Virus record (IMG/VR): IMGVR_UViG_3300027792_000046
Coordinates: 1 to 29,561 of that record
DNA: 29,561 nucleotides
Source of the DNA: a virus
Direction: 5' to 3' (one strand)
Position numbers and translations under genes: made by a program. The notes below the pieces were generated by a model. That model worked only from the letters and a program-made list of their open reading frames with translations. It had not been told where the DNA came from and made no database searches. The stretch's first letter is position 1. Each line of letters opens with the position of its first letter. Of this stretch, positions 13,418 through 22,598 are shown one piece after another.

Positions 13418-16400
13418 TGGCAGAAAGAGAAGTTATACTGATTGATTCAGATGGAGAGAGACTGGGAGTAGATGGCAACCCTCTATACATATCAGGGATT
13501 GTTGCTGTTGCTTCCCTTGTAGATCTTACAGATGTGAATGTGGTAGACCCGGCATCCGGGGATTATATTGGGTATGATGCAGCAACTGGGAAATACATCA
13601 ATAAACCAGTTATTGGCGCAGGGTTGGGAGATGTAACGGGCCCGAGTTCTGTAACAGATCGTGCAATTGCTATTTTTGATGATACCAGTGGAAAATCTAT
13701 TGCAGGTACTGAAATCCTGATTACTGAAGACAACGATTTGAATTTGCTTGGAAACCGGGTTTTGAATCTTGAATATCCGGTTTTGACGCACGAGCCTGCT
13801 ACGAAGGGGTATGTAGACCAATATATTCTGGGCATTTCTTGGCAGGAGCCAATTCTTTCAATAGAAGTATCTTCGCCTGAATCGCCTCCAGATAGGGCAC
13901 GGTATATTGTTGATGAAGGGGCGGTAGGCGACTTTATCGGGCATAGCGACGACATTGCAATTTGGCATGAAGACGAGGGGATTTGGTATTTTTATACCCC
14001 CGAAGATGGGTGGGCTTGTTATAATGAAGAACTCGATGCGGTAATGGTTTATAATGAGACTGACTCTGCATGGAGGAATATAGGAACTGGGGGGATTTCA
14101 GAAGCGCCATTAGATGGGTTTCCATATTTGAGGAAAGATGCAGCGTGGTTTAAATCTGGGGAATCTGGGATGTCGCATATTCCACCAGCGACTACAAATT
14201 GTTTGCTTGCGTGGAATGACACGCTTGGGCAATATGTAAAGAATGCTGAGTCTGGGGCATATGTTGAGAACGGGTTGTTTGTACAAACTCCGCATTCTGC
14301 GGGTGCTGGAGAATATATTTTAAAAACGTACGGAAGTCTTGATACACAATCTTATGCCGGGATATTGCAGATAACCCCATATCAATATCAGGGGGGAATT
14401 CTAAATGAGACAAATATCGGGTTTGTTGTAAATTTGTATAAATCCCAGGTGTTTTCCAAATTTGGTGGTGGGTTGTTAATTGCCGGTGGTGGAAGCGATG
14501 GAGATTTTGGAGTAGGGTCGGAAGATCCTAGGTTAATGTTAGTAATAAAACCCAGAAATTCGGTTTCTGTAATGGAAGTTTTGAAAGTTTATAGAGATGG
14601 GTTGGTTAGGTTTAAATATGGTATTTTACCTGCTACAATCAGTATTCCTGCAGGTCAGACGTATAATGTTAATGGGGTTCCGCACGGCCACGATGGGACG
14701 TATTTGAAACTTCTTGGCGGTGTAATGCAGGGTGCCATTAATACGAATGGCAACCGGATTACCGGGCTTCCAGAACCAGTTGATGGAACTGATGCGGTAA
14801 ATAAAGATTATATTTCGGGGTTGGTTCTAAGTATTTCATGGAAGCCATCGGTATTGTCAATTGAATCAACACCACCCGGAACAGATGGGCGATATTTGGT
14901 TGCTTCTACAGATACAGATGGGGTGTTTGTTGGGCACGAATCGGAAATTGCCACGTTGTCTGGGGCTACTTGGTCTTTTGAACCACCGGTAGAAGGTTGG
15001 GGTGTTAGTAATATTGATGATGGGTTTACGTATGTTTGGAATGGTGACGAATGGGTTCAACTTCCAGGTCTTGGTAGCCATTCGGCACTTCAGAATCTTA
15101 CTGGGACCGATGACCATACGCAATATGTTCATATTTCGCTTCCTAGAACAATTACTGGATTAATAACATTTGATTCTGTAGGAGTTCCGTTTGCAGTCAC
15201 GTCAACTTTAAAAGTAGATAATTTGAACGCGAATTATCTCGATGGTGCTTCAAAGGATGAGTTTGCAGATGTGGTACATGTTCATGGGTTTTCCACGTTA
15301 TCTGATTTTATGGTTGCAAGTCCCGTTGATGGGCAGGGGCTGATTTATGATTCAGATATTGGAAAATATGTCAATCAAGAAATCATTAGTTCGTTCTCAA
15401 TAGATCCGGATCATCAGTTTGTGGATGTAGCGTCAAGAGACGCTTATTTCATATATTACCCAGATGAGTTGGTTGATGGGCTGTTGATTGCGGTTGCATC
15501 CGGGTTCCAGCAATACGATTTGGATGATACGGCCTGGTATGACAGAACTGCAGTTATCCGGGGCCCACCTGGGGCAGATGGACGAGATGGTGTTGACGGT
15601 GTGGATGGAGCGACAGGAGATACCGGAGCACAAGGCCCGCAGGGAGAAGACGGCCCCGAAGGCCCACCTGGAAGTCCTGGAACTTCTATTGAGATGCAAG
15701 GTACGGTTGTTGCGTCAGGAGATTTGCCAGAATCCGGGAATGTTGTCAATGACGGGTATTATTGTGAAGAGGATGGCGATTGTTATGTTTGGACATTTGA
15801 AGAAATATGGGTCAACGTTGGCCCGATTGTAGGCCCACGGGGGTTGCAGGGTGTTAAAGGAGACCAGGGAATACAGGGGGTTACAGGAGCAACAGGTGCA
15901 ACTGGAGCAACCGGACCACAAGGTCCACAAGGCCCGATTGGGCTCACTGGTGCCAGAGGTCCAGCAGGTGAGGGGGCTGAATCGTGGCAGGCGCCAGTTG
16001 AAGATATAATAGACGACGTTCCTGGATTTCCGTTTGATTTTAATGACCGATTTTTAGTGTCTGCATCTCCTGATTCTGGTGGTGTATTTGCTGACAATGC
16101 AAATGCGGTTGTGACGTGGCTAGACCCCGGGGTTTGGAATATTGAGACCGCATTGCCGGGATGGGCATGCTATGTTCTTGAATCACAGATGTTGATGTAT
16201 TATGACCCCTATTTGGTAGCATGGACCGAAATTGTTGGGGCGGGTGGAATTGAGGAAGCGCCAATTGATGGGGATTCGTATGTTCGAAAAGACGCTGCAT
16301 GGGCAGTGGCATCCAATGTAAATGCAGATTGGAACTCGGTAAGCGGCGATTCCCAGATACTGAATAAACCTACATTGGGAACCGTTGCGTCATGGGATGT

Positions 16401-17883
16401 TGGAACTTCTGCAACCAATGTTTTACAACTCGACGCATCTGCGAGAATTCCGGCAGTTGATGGTTCTGCATTAACCTCAATAGGTTCAATAAAAGCAACA
16501 AATTTGACAATTGCAGTTCGCGCCGGAGAATATCTGCGGAAAGGGCAGGCGTGTTATATTTCTGGAACCAGTGCGGGAATTCCCCTTGCATGGAAAGTGG
16601 ATGTTACTACTCTGTCAAAATCACGGGTAATTGGGGTTGCTCAGTCTGATATGAACCCGGGTGATGCAACAATTGATGGATTTGTCCGGAGAGGCGGTGT
16701 TGTTACCGGTGTTGATTGCCAGACTTCCGGAACGGTTGCAGGGTATGTTAACCCATTACAGCAGACATGGGCGAATGGGGATCTGCTCTTTGCTCTTGGT
16801 GGTGCGAATGCCGGGGGGCTTACCAATGTCAGACCAACATCGGGTAGATCGGTAAAAGTCTGTTATGCAGTTAATGGTAATGATTCCACATGCACGTTGT
16901 TGGTTCACCCGATGGAAAACCCGGTGTGGATAACTTCTGCATCAGGTGAAAACGTGGTGCTCCGGCTTGGCGACGCTGCAGGAGTCAACAAAGTAAGTGT
17001 CCGGGATTATGCAAATGTAGAAGTTGCATCCATTGATTCAAATGGGAAATTTTATGGAGACGGAAGCGGTCTTACGGGTATTACATCATTGCCCAGTCAA
17101 ACTGGAAATTCAGGCAAGTTCCTTACCACTGATGGTACCGATGCATCGTGGGCAACTGTAGCATCGTATACCTTACCAACTGCATCTGCCGATACATTAG
17201 GTGGAGTCAAGATTGGTAGTGGAATTACTATTACTGATGGTGTAATAAGTGCAAGTGTTGGATCATCAATCGGATGGACTGCAGAGACTGCGTTTACTGC
17301 AACTCCTGCAAGCACATCAACACTTACGATGACAAGCGATAAAACCGCGTCAATCAAAGTTGGTATGGCCGTAAAATACACAATTAGCAGTGTCGTGTAT
17401 TACGGGGTTGTAACTGCAATAACGTCGAATTTAATGACAATTGCCGGTGCTCCAATGGGTGGAGATGTCACTGCATTGTATTATTCAACAAATCCTGCTC
17501 AAGTGGTTCAGGTTGATTTCTATGTTCCGGGCAAATTTGCGGATGCGGCAAATACGGCATTACTTGCATCAGATGCAAAGGTTAAGTTTGATTGGAACTT
17601 GCAGGAAGCAAGATTGGTTCAGATTAGGCATACTGTGTCTGTTGATGATTCGGGGGCAAACCAACCACGGGTCAATATGTCAGTTGGTGGATCTGCAGTA
17701 AGCACTTCAAACACGAATACGGGTGTCGCAGTTGCTGAAACGTGGAGTTCTACCGTAATTGATATTAACACGACAAATTATGTGGTCGCAAGGGATGCAG
17801 CAATTGAGGTTGTTACAGACGCAAATGGTTCTAACGATGATGCAAGTGATTTATCGGTATCTGGCATATTTGTGGTGATATAA
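13417..17883 (+). CDS. Collagen-like tail fibre with DUF2793-like modules
   Basis: 1488 aa; ATG 13417 has GGAGG upstream. The N-terminus repeats the mini gene before it. Three DUF2793-like modules are recognisable by the W/Y-rich order (SWQ or SWK, RYIV or RFLV, GW and W): about residues 140-226, 472-551 and 855-944. Between modules 2 and 3 lie two Gly-X-Y collagen-like stalks (716-757 and 806-853). [20 protein letters not shown] (about 448-467) and [17 protein letters not shown] are familiar phage fibre linkers. The C-terminal part (about 1290-1488) is Thr/Ser/Val-rich and beta-like, and is the likely receptor-binding tip. Role in host attachment is inferred from architecture. Confidence 0.9.
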   Translation: MAEREVILIDSDGERLGVDGNPLYISGIVAVASLVDLTDVNVVDPASGDYIGYDAATGKYINKPVIGAGLGDVTGPSSVTDRAIAIFDDTSGKSIAGTEILITEDNDLNLLGNRVLNLEYPVLTHEPATKGYVDQYILGISWQEPILSIEVSSPESPPDRARYIVDEGAVGDFIGHSDDIAIWHEDEGIWYFYTPEDGWACYNEELDAVMVYNETDSAWRNIGTGGISEAPLDGFPYLRKDAAWFKSGESGMSHIPPATTNCLLAWNDTLGQYVKNAESGAYVENGLFVQTPHSAGAGEYILKTYGSLDTQSYAGILQITPYQYQGGILNETNIGFVVNLYKSQVFSKFGGGLLIAGGGSDGDFGVGSEDPRLMLVIKPRNSVSVMEVLKVYRDGLVRFKYGILPATISIPAGQTYNVNGVPHGHDGTYLKLLGGVMQGAINTNGNRITGLPEPVDGTDAVNKDYISGLVLSISWKPSVLSIESTPPGTDGRYLVASTDTDGVFVGHESEIATLSGATWSFEPPVEGWGVSNIDDGFTYVWNGDEWVQLPGLGSHSALQNLTGTDDHTQYVHISLPRTITGLITFDSVGVPFAVTSTLKVDNLNANYLDGASKDEFADVVHVHGFSTLSDFMVASPVDGQGLIYDSDIGKYVNQEIISSFSIDPDHQFVDVASRDAYFIYYPDELVDGLLIAVASGFQQYDLDDTAWYDRTAVIRGPPGADGRDGVDGVDGATGDTGAQGPQGEDGPEGPPGSPGTSIEMQGTVVASGDLPESGNVVNDGYYCEEDGDCYVWTFEEIWVNVGPIVGPRGLQGVKGDQGIQGVTGATGATGATGPQGPQGPIGLTGARGPAGEGAESWQAPVEDIIDDVPGFPFDFNDRFLVSASPDSGGVFADNANAVVTWLDPGVWNIETALPGWACYVLESQMLMYYDPYLVAWTEIVGAGGIEEAPIDGDSYVRKDAAWAVASNVNADWNSVSGDSQILNKPTLGTVASWDVGTSATNVLQLDASARIPAVDGSALTSIGSIKATNLTIAVRAGEYLRKGQACYISGTSAGIPLAWKVDVTTLSKSRVIGVAQSDMNPGDATIDGFVRRGGVVTGVDCQTSGTVAGYVNPLQQTWANGDLLFALGGANAGGLTNVRPTSGRSVKVCYAVNGNDSTCTLLVHPMENPVWITSASGENVVLRLGDAAGVNKVSVRDYANVEVASIDSNGKFYGDGSGLTGITSLPSQTGNSGKFLTTDGTDASWATVASYTLPTASADTLGGVKIGSGITITDGVISASVGSSIGWTAETAFTATPASTSTLTMTSDKTASIKVGMAVKYTISSVVYYGVVTAITSNLMTIAGAPMGGDVTALYYSTNPAQVVQVDFYVPGKFADAANTALLASDAKVKFDWNLQEARLVQIRHTVSVDDSGANQPRVNMSVGGSAVSTSNTNTGVAVAETWSSTVIDINTTNYVVARDAAIEVVTDANGSNDDASDLSVSGIFVVI
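15562..15687 (+). repeat. Collagen-like Gly-X-Y repeat, first stalk
   Basis: Fourteen uninterrupted Gly-X-Y triplets (GPP GAD GRD ... GSP GTS) form residues 716-757 of the tail fibre. Many positions carry Asp, unlike the second stalk. Confidence 0.9.
15832..15975 (+). repeat. Collagen-like Gly-X-Y repeat, second stalk
   Basis: Sixteen uninterrupted Gly-X-Y triplets form residues 806-853 of the tail fibre and include three tandem GAT triplets whose DNA units are near-identical. Such repeats can vary in copy number. Confidence 0.9.
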
Positions 17884-18803
17884 TGGGAATTATTAATAGG
17901 GTATCCCGATATTACCCTGTTGTTGGAATGGGCAGAGCAGTATTTGCTGGAGGGTGGACTGGGCCACAAAATGTGATTGATTATGTAGAAATCGCAACAA
18001 TTGGCAATGCAACTGATAATGGAGATTTAACAGCAGCAGCATATACCTGTGGTGGATGTGCATCAGATACCAGAGGATTAATTACATTGGGATATACAAC
18101 ATCCAATTCAAAGGGTATTAATTATATTACAATCGCGTCAGTTGGAAACTCTACTAATTTCGGAAATTTAATTGCAATGTCAAATGCAATTGGGGATTTT
18201 TCAAATATTACCCGTGGTGTATTTGCAGGGGGGTATACAACCACATATATTAATGTTATTGAGTATGTTACCATTGCTACTACTGGAGATTCCACTGATT
18301 TCGGAGATACTACCGTTTCAAGATACAGTGCTCGTGGGTCGGGTAGTTCTACTCGGATGGTTATAGATGGCGGAACGATTAGTGGTGGCTATACCAATGT
18401 TATAGATTATGTTACAATCGCAACTACAGGTAACGCAACAGATTTCGGAGATTTAACCGGCGCAAGAGGATATTCCGGGGCATGTTCATCTACAACCCGG
18501 TCTGTATTTGGTGGAGGAATATACACTGGTGGCACATCATATTCAACAGTTATAGATTATGTAGAAATTGCAACTACTGGCAATGCAACTAATTTTGGTA
18601 GTATGACAATAGGAGGTGTGAGTCATGGAGCATCAGGTATAACAAGAGGAGTTTATGCTATTGGAAGTGCAGATACAGCACTAACTTCAAATATTGATTA
18701 TATTACCATAGCAACTACAGGTAATGCAACGAATTTTGGCGAATTAAGCGTATATCGTAATATGTGCGCAGGATTATCTGATTCGCATGGAGGATTAGTA
18801 TGA
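17883..18803 (+). CDS. Kelch-like repeat tail protein
   Basis: 306 aa made almost wholly of about six repeats of some 45-50 residues with the unit RGVFAGGYT...NVIDYVTIATTGNATDFGDL. Such repeats occur in tail-associated proteins of many phages and probably form a beta-propeller-like disc. Nearly every unit carries an N-[AS]-T triplet. The ATG overlaps the last base of the fibre stop. The C-terminus is cut off after a final partial repeat. Likely a fibre tip or base-plate appendage that recognises the host. Confidence 0.82.
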   Translation: MGIINRVSRYYPVVGMGRAVFAGGWTGPQNVIDYVEIATIGNATDNGDLTAAAYTCGGCASDTRGLITLGYTTSNSKGINYITIASVGNSTNFGNLIAMSNAIGDFSNITRGVFAGGYTTTYINVIEYVTIATTGDSTDFGDTTVSRYSARGSGSSTRMVIDGGTISGGYTNVIDYVTIATTGNATDFGDLTGARGYSGACSSTTRSVFGGGIYTGGTSYSTVIDYVEIATTGNATNFGSMTIGGVSHGASGITRGVYAIGSADTALTSNIDYITIATTGNATNFGELSVYRNMCAGLSDSHGGLV

Positions 18804-19630
18804 ACGATTTGGCAATTATTGATAAGCAGGCATTATCTGTGCTCGCTTCACCTGAATACAAGGGAATGCTTGATATCATTGAGCAATCAGCAAGTGATAT
18901 CAATGCAACCACTCAAATCTTTCAAAAAACTCAAAGCCAGTTTATGGACAACATGCTCACAGTTTCTCATCCGACACCATTTCGAAATTTAAGACAGGTG
19001 CTTGCAGAGATGAAACGAACACGGCAGGCAATGGGCGAGGCATACTTCAATATTGAGAAGAAAAAAATACGGATTAAGAAACTTCAGAAACAACTTGAAG
19101 GGTATACTGATTCACTTGACCGGGAAGAAGTTGAATTAAAAATCAAGGAGATTGAATGGCAGATTGAATGTATCCTTGAGAATATTGGTGGTGCTGTGAG
19201 GAAACTTGCTAATTATACTCAGCAATACAATGATATCAAGGAACAATTACCTGATTTATCAGAGGAAACATTTGAGGCAGAGGAAGAACGCTATCATATC
19301 ATGAAGGCATTTGAACAGGGTATGAATGCAGCACGGTCTCATGGCGGGTTCATTGATGAAGGAAACCAGATTTATTTTACTCAAATAGGTATCAATGGAA
19401 CGGTTGCACAGGTTGAGATGACCAATTATCTGAATTGGGAAGCAACGATGTTACATAATAGAGAAGAACCCACTCATGAAGATCAGATGAACTTTTTGAA
19501 TGTTATGGCTGAAAAATTCAAAGGATGTTCAAGAGATTATGCTACACGAAAAGGTATGAGACCAGTTACTGAATTTGCATTATTAGGTGATCAAAATGAA
19601 TTATACAAAGATATGGCAAAGCGAGACTGA
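18800..19630 (+). CDS. Coiled-coil protein linked to kelch-like tail protein
   Basis: 276 aa, ATGA overlap with the kelch-like gene. The segment QKTQSQFMDNMLTVSHPTP (about residues 42-60) and the following RNLRQVLAEM are familiar from proteins next to kelch-like tail genes in marine phages. A charged coiled coil spans about residues 75-150. The last third is acidic and mixed. Its constant partnership suggests a scaffold or chaperone for the appendage; the exact function is not established. Confidence 0.72.
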   Translation: MNDLAIIDKQALSVLASPEYKGMLDIIEQSASDINATTQIFQKTQSQFMDNMLTVSHPTPFRNLRQVLAEMKRTRQAMGEAYFNIEKKKIRIKKLQKQLEGYTDSLDREEVELKIKEIEWQIECILENIGGAVRKLANYTQQYNDIKEQLPDLSEETFEAEEERYHIMKAFEQGMNAARSHGGFIDEGNQIYFTQIGINGTVAQVEMTNYLNWEATMLHNREEPTHEDQMNFLNVMAEKFKGCSRDYATRKGMRPVTEFALLGDQNELYKDMAKRD

Positions 19631-19850
19631 ATATAAGATTCAGCAGGATAGAGACGATGGGATTCGTCGGTGGGTAGATGAGGATTATCATGGGTATGTT
19701 CAATGGCTGGCTGATGGGAATCCGGTAGATGAAGTGGAGTATGTTGCCCCCGAACCATCGCCAGACCCTGGGCCAGAACCATTAATGATTGAAGAACGTA
19801 TGGCGGCATTAGAAATGGCTGTGCTCGAATTGGCAGAGGCAGTATTATGA
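19596..19850 (+). CDS. Hypothetical 84-residue protein
   Basis: ATG 19596 has GGTGATC as Shine-Dalgarno site and overlaps the previous gene by 35 nt. The N-terminal half is charged and aromatic (DDGIRRWVDEDYHGYVQWLADG); then a Pro-rich hinge (PEPSPDPGPEP) leads to a helix with Met/Leu/Glu heptads (MIEERMAALEMAVLELAEAV). Similar mini proteins follow tail-fibre genes in other phages, but no function is known. Confidence 0.65.
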   Translation: MNYTKIWQSETEYKIQQDRDDGIRRWVDEDYHGYVQWLADGNPVDEVEYVAPEPSPDPGPEPLMIEERMAALEMAVLELAEAVL

Positions 19851-19978
19851 GTGAGTTTTGGGCCACGATTGTTAAAAGCCGGTATGATGCACAGACGATT
19901 GATGCGACAAAGGTGCAGAGTTACGTACCGAAGTTAATCACACAGATTGAATGTGATGCCATCGTGTCTCCACAATAA
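19847..19978 (+). CDS. XkdX-like small tail protein
   Basis: 43 aa, ATGA overlap with the previous gene. The layout FW-x5-SRYD followed by VQSYVPKLITQ matches XkdX-type peptides, which usually occur directly after tail-fibre genes in phages. Short length is normal for the family. The function is unknown. Confidence 0.6.
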   Translation: MSEFWATIVKSRYDAQTIDATKVQSYVPKLITQIECDAIVSPQ

Positions 19979-19982
19979 CTCC

Positions 19983-19993
19983 TATTTTTATAT
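19983..19993 (+). promoter_or_regulatory. Promoter candidate before the head genes
   Basis: TATTTTTATAT lies about 24-34 nt before ATG 20017, which has no Shine-Dalgarno site and a TAGATATGG context. The distance fits an archaeal TATA box with a leaderless transcript. Confidence 0.5.
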
Positions 19994-20016
19994 CTCTTGA
20001 CTTACAATCAATAGAT

Positions 20017-20685
20017 ATGGTAAAGCTTTCTACGAGGTGGACGCAGAACCCGGATTGTTATGCGTATCACATGTTAAATAAGTCGAAGATTATCAATGCT
20101 ATGTATGGCCTATTTTCTGGCACGGAACTTGATTTTAAACACCTTGCTGGGATTGTTGTGAAGAAAGATTGGTGCGAGCCGGAACCAACAGATTTCCCAA
20201 ATTACCAGTTCGTTTACAACCTGTCAAAAGCATATATTGCGTATGCAAACACGTTGAATAAACCAGTTGCAGAAGGCATTGTGTATGAGAACCTTGTGCG
20301 ATACCTCGCAAGCCTCGCAAAGCAAGACCCTGCGTATTACACCCGGTTTAATGGGATACTGTTCCGGGTTCTCCATGATTATACCCGTGGAATGGTTTCA
20401 AATGAACCTGGGATGAACATGGAATATGTAAAGTTTGTTGTGAACTGGTGGGACATTTTTGACGGACGAGAGCGAAACCATGAGATATACAAGAAGTTTT
20501 TAGACCATATTGTAGACAAGTATTTTACATCTGCGTTCTACACGAACTCAATTGATTTCTGTTTAAACTGGGTCGGAGAACACCAAAATGAGTTTGTGTA
20601 CTCAGATGACATGAACCCAAAGAAATGGTATGGGAACTGTGGTGTTGGATTCGTGGATAATTTAACCATGGCTGGACAGGGGTGA
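20017..20685 (+). CDS. Hypothetical protein at the start of the head operon
   Basis: 222 aa, mainly helical and aromatic (many Tyr/Trp), without signal peptide or repeated motif. It is the first gene after a promoter candidate and is followed within 5 nt by the next. Position among head genes suggests a role in the virion or its assembly, but I do not recognise it. Confidence 0.78.
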   Translation: MVKLSTRWTQNPDCYAYHMLNKSKIINAMYGLFSGTELDFKHLAGIVVKKDWCEPEPTDFPNYQFVYNLSKAYIAYANTLNKPVAEGIVYENLVRYLASLAKQDPAYYTRFNGILFRVLHDYTRGMVSNEPGMNMEYVKFVVNWWDIFDGRERNHEIYKKFLDHIVDKYFTSAFYTNSIDFCLNWVGEHQNEFVYSDDMNPKKWYGNCGVGFVDNLTMAGQG

Positions 20686-20690
20686 TTGAG

Positions 20691-20807
20691 ATGACACCGC
20701 CAGAAGTAGGATACGAAGAAGCGATATGTCTCCGGACATTTTTCGTAGGGTTTGTTGTAGGATTTGTTGTGAATATTGTTTTGCTCAAAGTTGCAGGTGT
20801 ATTATGA
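20691..20807 (+). CDS. Single-span membrane peptide
   Basis: 38 aa. GGTGATTGAG precedes ATG 20691. Residues 16-37 are strongly hydrophobic (FFVGFVVGFVVNIVLL), one transmembrane helix after a short acidic N-terminus. The stop overlaps the next start (ATGA). The role is unknown; a holin-like or envelope peptide is possible. Confidence 0.6.
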   Translation: MTPPEVGYEEAICLRTFFVGFVVGFVVNIVLLKVAGVL

Positions 20808-20863
20808 ATCTGTTTGATTTGTTTGCGAATGACTGGTGCCCGTATAAAGTGGGTGCGATATGA
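20804..20863 (+). CDS. Micro-ORF (19 residues) in an ATGA chain
   Basis: Both its start and its stop form ATGA overlaps with its neighbours, so ribosomes reading the chain would translate it. The product (MNLFDLFANDWCPYKVGAI) is amphipathic with one Cys. Whether the peptide works or serves only for coupling cannot be told. Confidence 0.45.
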   Translation: MNLFDLFANDWCPYKVGAI

Positions 20864-21555
20864 CCAAGCAGCCAAAACCAGCAAAAGGCGGGGCACCAAA
20901 ACAGCCGGTCCAAAGAGCAAGGCAGGCACAACCACCTTCTCCGGGGTCACAACAGGGGCAGAAGATTACTGCGGATATGCTCATTGATGACCTGGGCATG
21001 TACAAGGATCTGATGTATAAACAGTGCCAGGTGAAGACTCCCGAAGGGATGCAGGTGAATGAGAAGTTCCTGGAACAGATTGAACTTTTGAAATCGTTTG
21101 CGGATATACAGATTCAATCCGGGGTTCTTGATAAGTATAACAGTGTTTATTGTGGGCACGAAACATATGAGGAGTGCATGCAGATAAGCCATGATAGCAA
21201 CACTATGGTTTTGCTTGAGGCTCTCACCAAGGCATCGGAATTCTCGGATATGTCTGACCCCTATGATAGAGGGTTCGTAAACCTACTCAAGATAATAGTA
21301 AGCCTCTATAACGGCAATCCATATACCCGTGACAGGATAGGGTGGTTCATGTGGCTGGTTGCAAAGCACATTTCGCCAAACTGTTATTTCCCATTGCAAC
21401 TTGATTTATATTATGACCCGAGACTATGGCACAGACCTGGAGAACTCCAGAAACAACCTCTCAAAATCCCACCAACCATTGCTTTTGACGGGTCGAGTCA
21501 AGAGTTTGGGCCGGAGGACGATATCTGGAGTTGCGAACTCCCCGATTCCAGATAG
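20860..21555 (+). CDS. Hypothetical head-region protein
   Basis: 231 aa. The first 35 residues are a basic, Pro/Gln/Lys-rich disordered tail; the rest is helical and ends with a Pro-rich segment. It starts in an ATGA overlap, and its last 143 nt overlap the protease gene in another frame if that starts at ATG 21413. The family is unknown. Confidence 0.72.
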   Translation: MTKQPKPAKGGAPKQPVQRARQAQPPSPGSQQGQKITADMLIDDLGMYKDLMYKQCQVKTPEGMQVNEKFLEQIELLKSFADIQIQSGVLDKYNSVYCGHETYEECMQISHDSNTMVLLEALTKASEFSDMSDPYDRGFVNLLKIIVSLYNGNPYTRDRIGWFMWLVAKHISPNCYFPLQLDLYYDPRLWHRPGELQKQPLKIPPTIAFDGSSQEFGPEDDIWSCELPDSR

Positions 21556-22549
21556 AGAAAATGAACTTATTTTGTCTGAAGCAATGGAAAAGGCAATTCC
21601 ACTGTTTCTTAAAATGCCGGTGCTCCATATTGACCATACTGAACGCCCGGCGGGGTTTGTAACCGAATGCCGGGTTCTTAAAGCAGGTGACCCGATTTTA
21701 TGTAATGACCACCCGGATCATGATCCTGCGGCATCTGCAGGTGACACTTATTTTAAAGCAAAGATTCCGGATGATGGAGACACGGATGATATATGGACAA
21801 AGATTGAAAAGGGGCATTATAACAAGATATCTATTTATGGTGTCCGGACTCTTGCATCCGATGAATGTAAGTTAATGCCGCATCAGCGGGTGTCTCCGTG
21901 CGTAACAAAGGCAATCCGGCTTTGGTCGTTTTCACTTGTCGGCGACAATGCAATAAACCCAGGTTCGTATATAAAAGTGGCGAAGGCATTTTCCGGGGAT
22001 TTATGCCCTGAATTTGAAGAAAATACCATAGAGTTAATAAAGGCAGCGTTCCCTGATGTTAGTATGGCTCCTAATGCTGATCAGCAGGACCAGGATACTG
22101 GTGCCGGTTCAGATGCAACCATACAGGTTGCAGATGTTGTAATGAAATCTGAACTGGACCCGGTGATTCAGGATGTAACACTTATGAAAGGAGAGATTGC
22201 GGAAGTCAAGACTGGTGTAGATAAGATCCTCGATTTCATCTCAAAATCGACCCAGGACGAGACTCCAACACCTCCTGTTGTAAGCGGAGAGCAGAATTCA
22301 GAATATATCACGAAAGCAAATCTCGAGACAACTCTTGACCTTATTGTAAAGGCTAAAATTGACCTTGCAGTTGCAGACATCAAGAAGGCGTATGATGTTA
22401 AGTTTGCAGAGTTTGCAAAGCAGATGGAAGCCTTTGGAAGCGAGACTATTAAGAAAGGTGGTCATATGGTTGTTCTGGACATGGATGGAAACCCGCTCGG
22501 TGGCGTGGACAATTCGTTCTTATCGAACCTTGATGCACTGGAGGCATAA
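21413..22549 (+). CDS. Prohead protease fused to scaffold domain
   Basis: 378 aa from ATG 21413. The protease domain (about 21-150) has TGRVKS at its start, PVLHIDHTE with His 72 and His 75, and KISIYG with Ser 140, the pattern of phage prohead serine proteases of the XkdF/S78 type. Residues about 230-350 form Glu/Lys-rich coiled coils, the usual scaffold part. The enzyme would cleave scaffold and capsid tails during maturation. ATG 21413 has no Shine-Dalgarno site and lies inside the previous gene; an internal TTG near 21477 is a possible alternative start. Confidence 0.82.
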   Translation: MTRDYGTDLENSRNNLSKSHQPLLLTGRVKSLGRRTISGVANSPIPDRENELILSEAMEKAIPLFLKMPVLHIDHTERPAGFVTECRVLKAGDPILCNDHPDHDPAASAGDTYFKAKIPDDGDTDDIWTKIEKGHYNKISIYGVRTLASDECKLMPHQRVSPCVTKAIRLWSFSLVGDNAINPGSYIKVAKAFSGDLCPEFEENTIELIKAAFPDVSMAPNADQQDQDTGAGSDATIQVADVVMKSELDPVIQDVTLMKGEIAEVKTGVDKILDFISKSTQDETPTPPVVSGEQNSEYITKANLETTLDLIVKAKIDLAVADIKKAYDVKFAEFAKQMEAFGSETIKKGGHMVVLDMDGNPLGGVDNSFLSNLDALEA

Positions 22550-22552
22550 TAA

Positions 22553-22597
22553 ATGACATTAAGACTTGCGGAGCAGAGTCTCCAGGGAGTATGGTAA
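22553..22597 (+). CDS. Micro-ORF (14 residues) before the capsid gene
   Basis: ATG 22553 has a strong GGAGG site about 11 nt upstream and its TAA ends one base before the capsid ATG. The product, MTLRLAEQSLQGVW, is too short to classify. It could couple translation of the capsid gene to the protease gene, or be a chance ORF that uses the capsid leader. Confidence 0.35.
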   Translation: MTLRLAEQSLQGVW

Positions 22598-22598
22598 C

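Noticed and set aside
15456-16097. Long Pro-rich minus-strand ORFs opposite the collagen-like repeats
   Set aside because: They are the mirror image of Gly-rich codons on the plus strand and lack ribosome sites.
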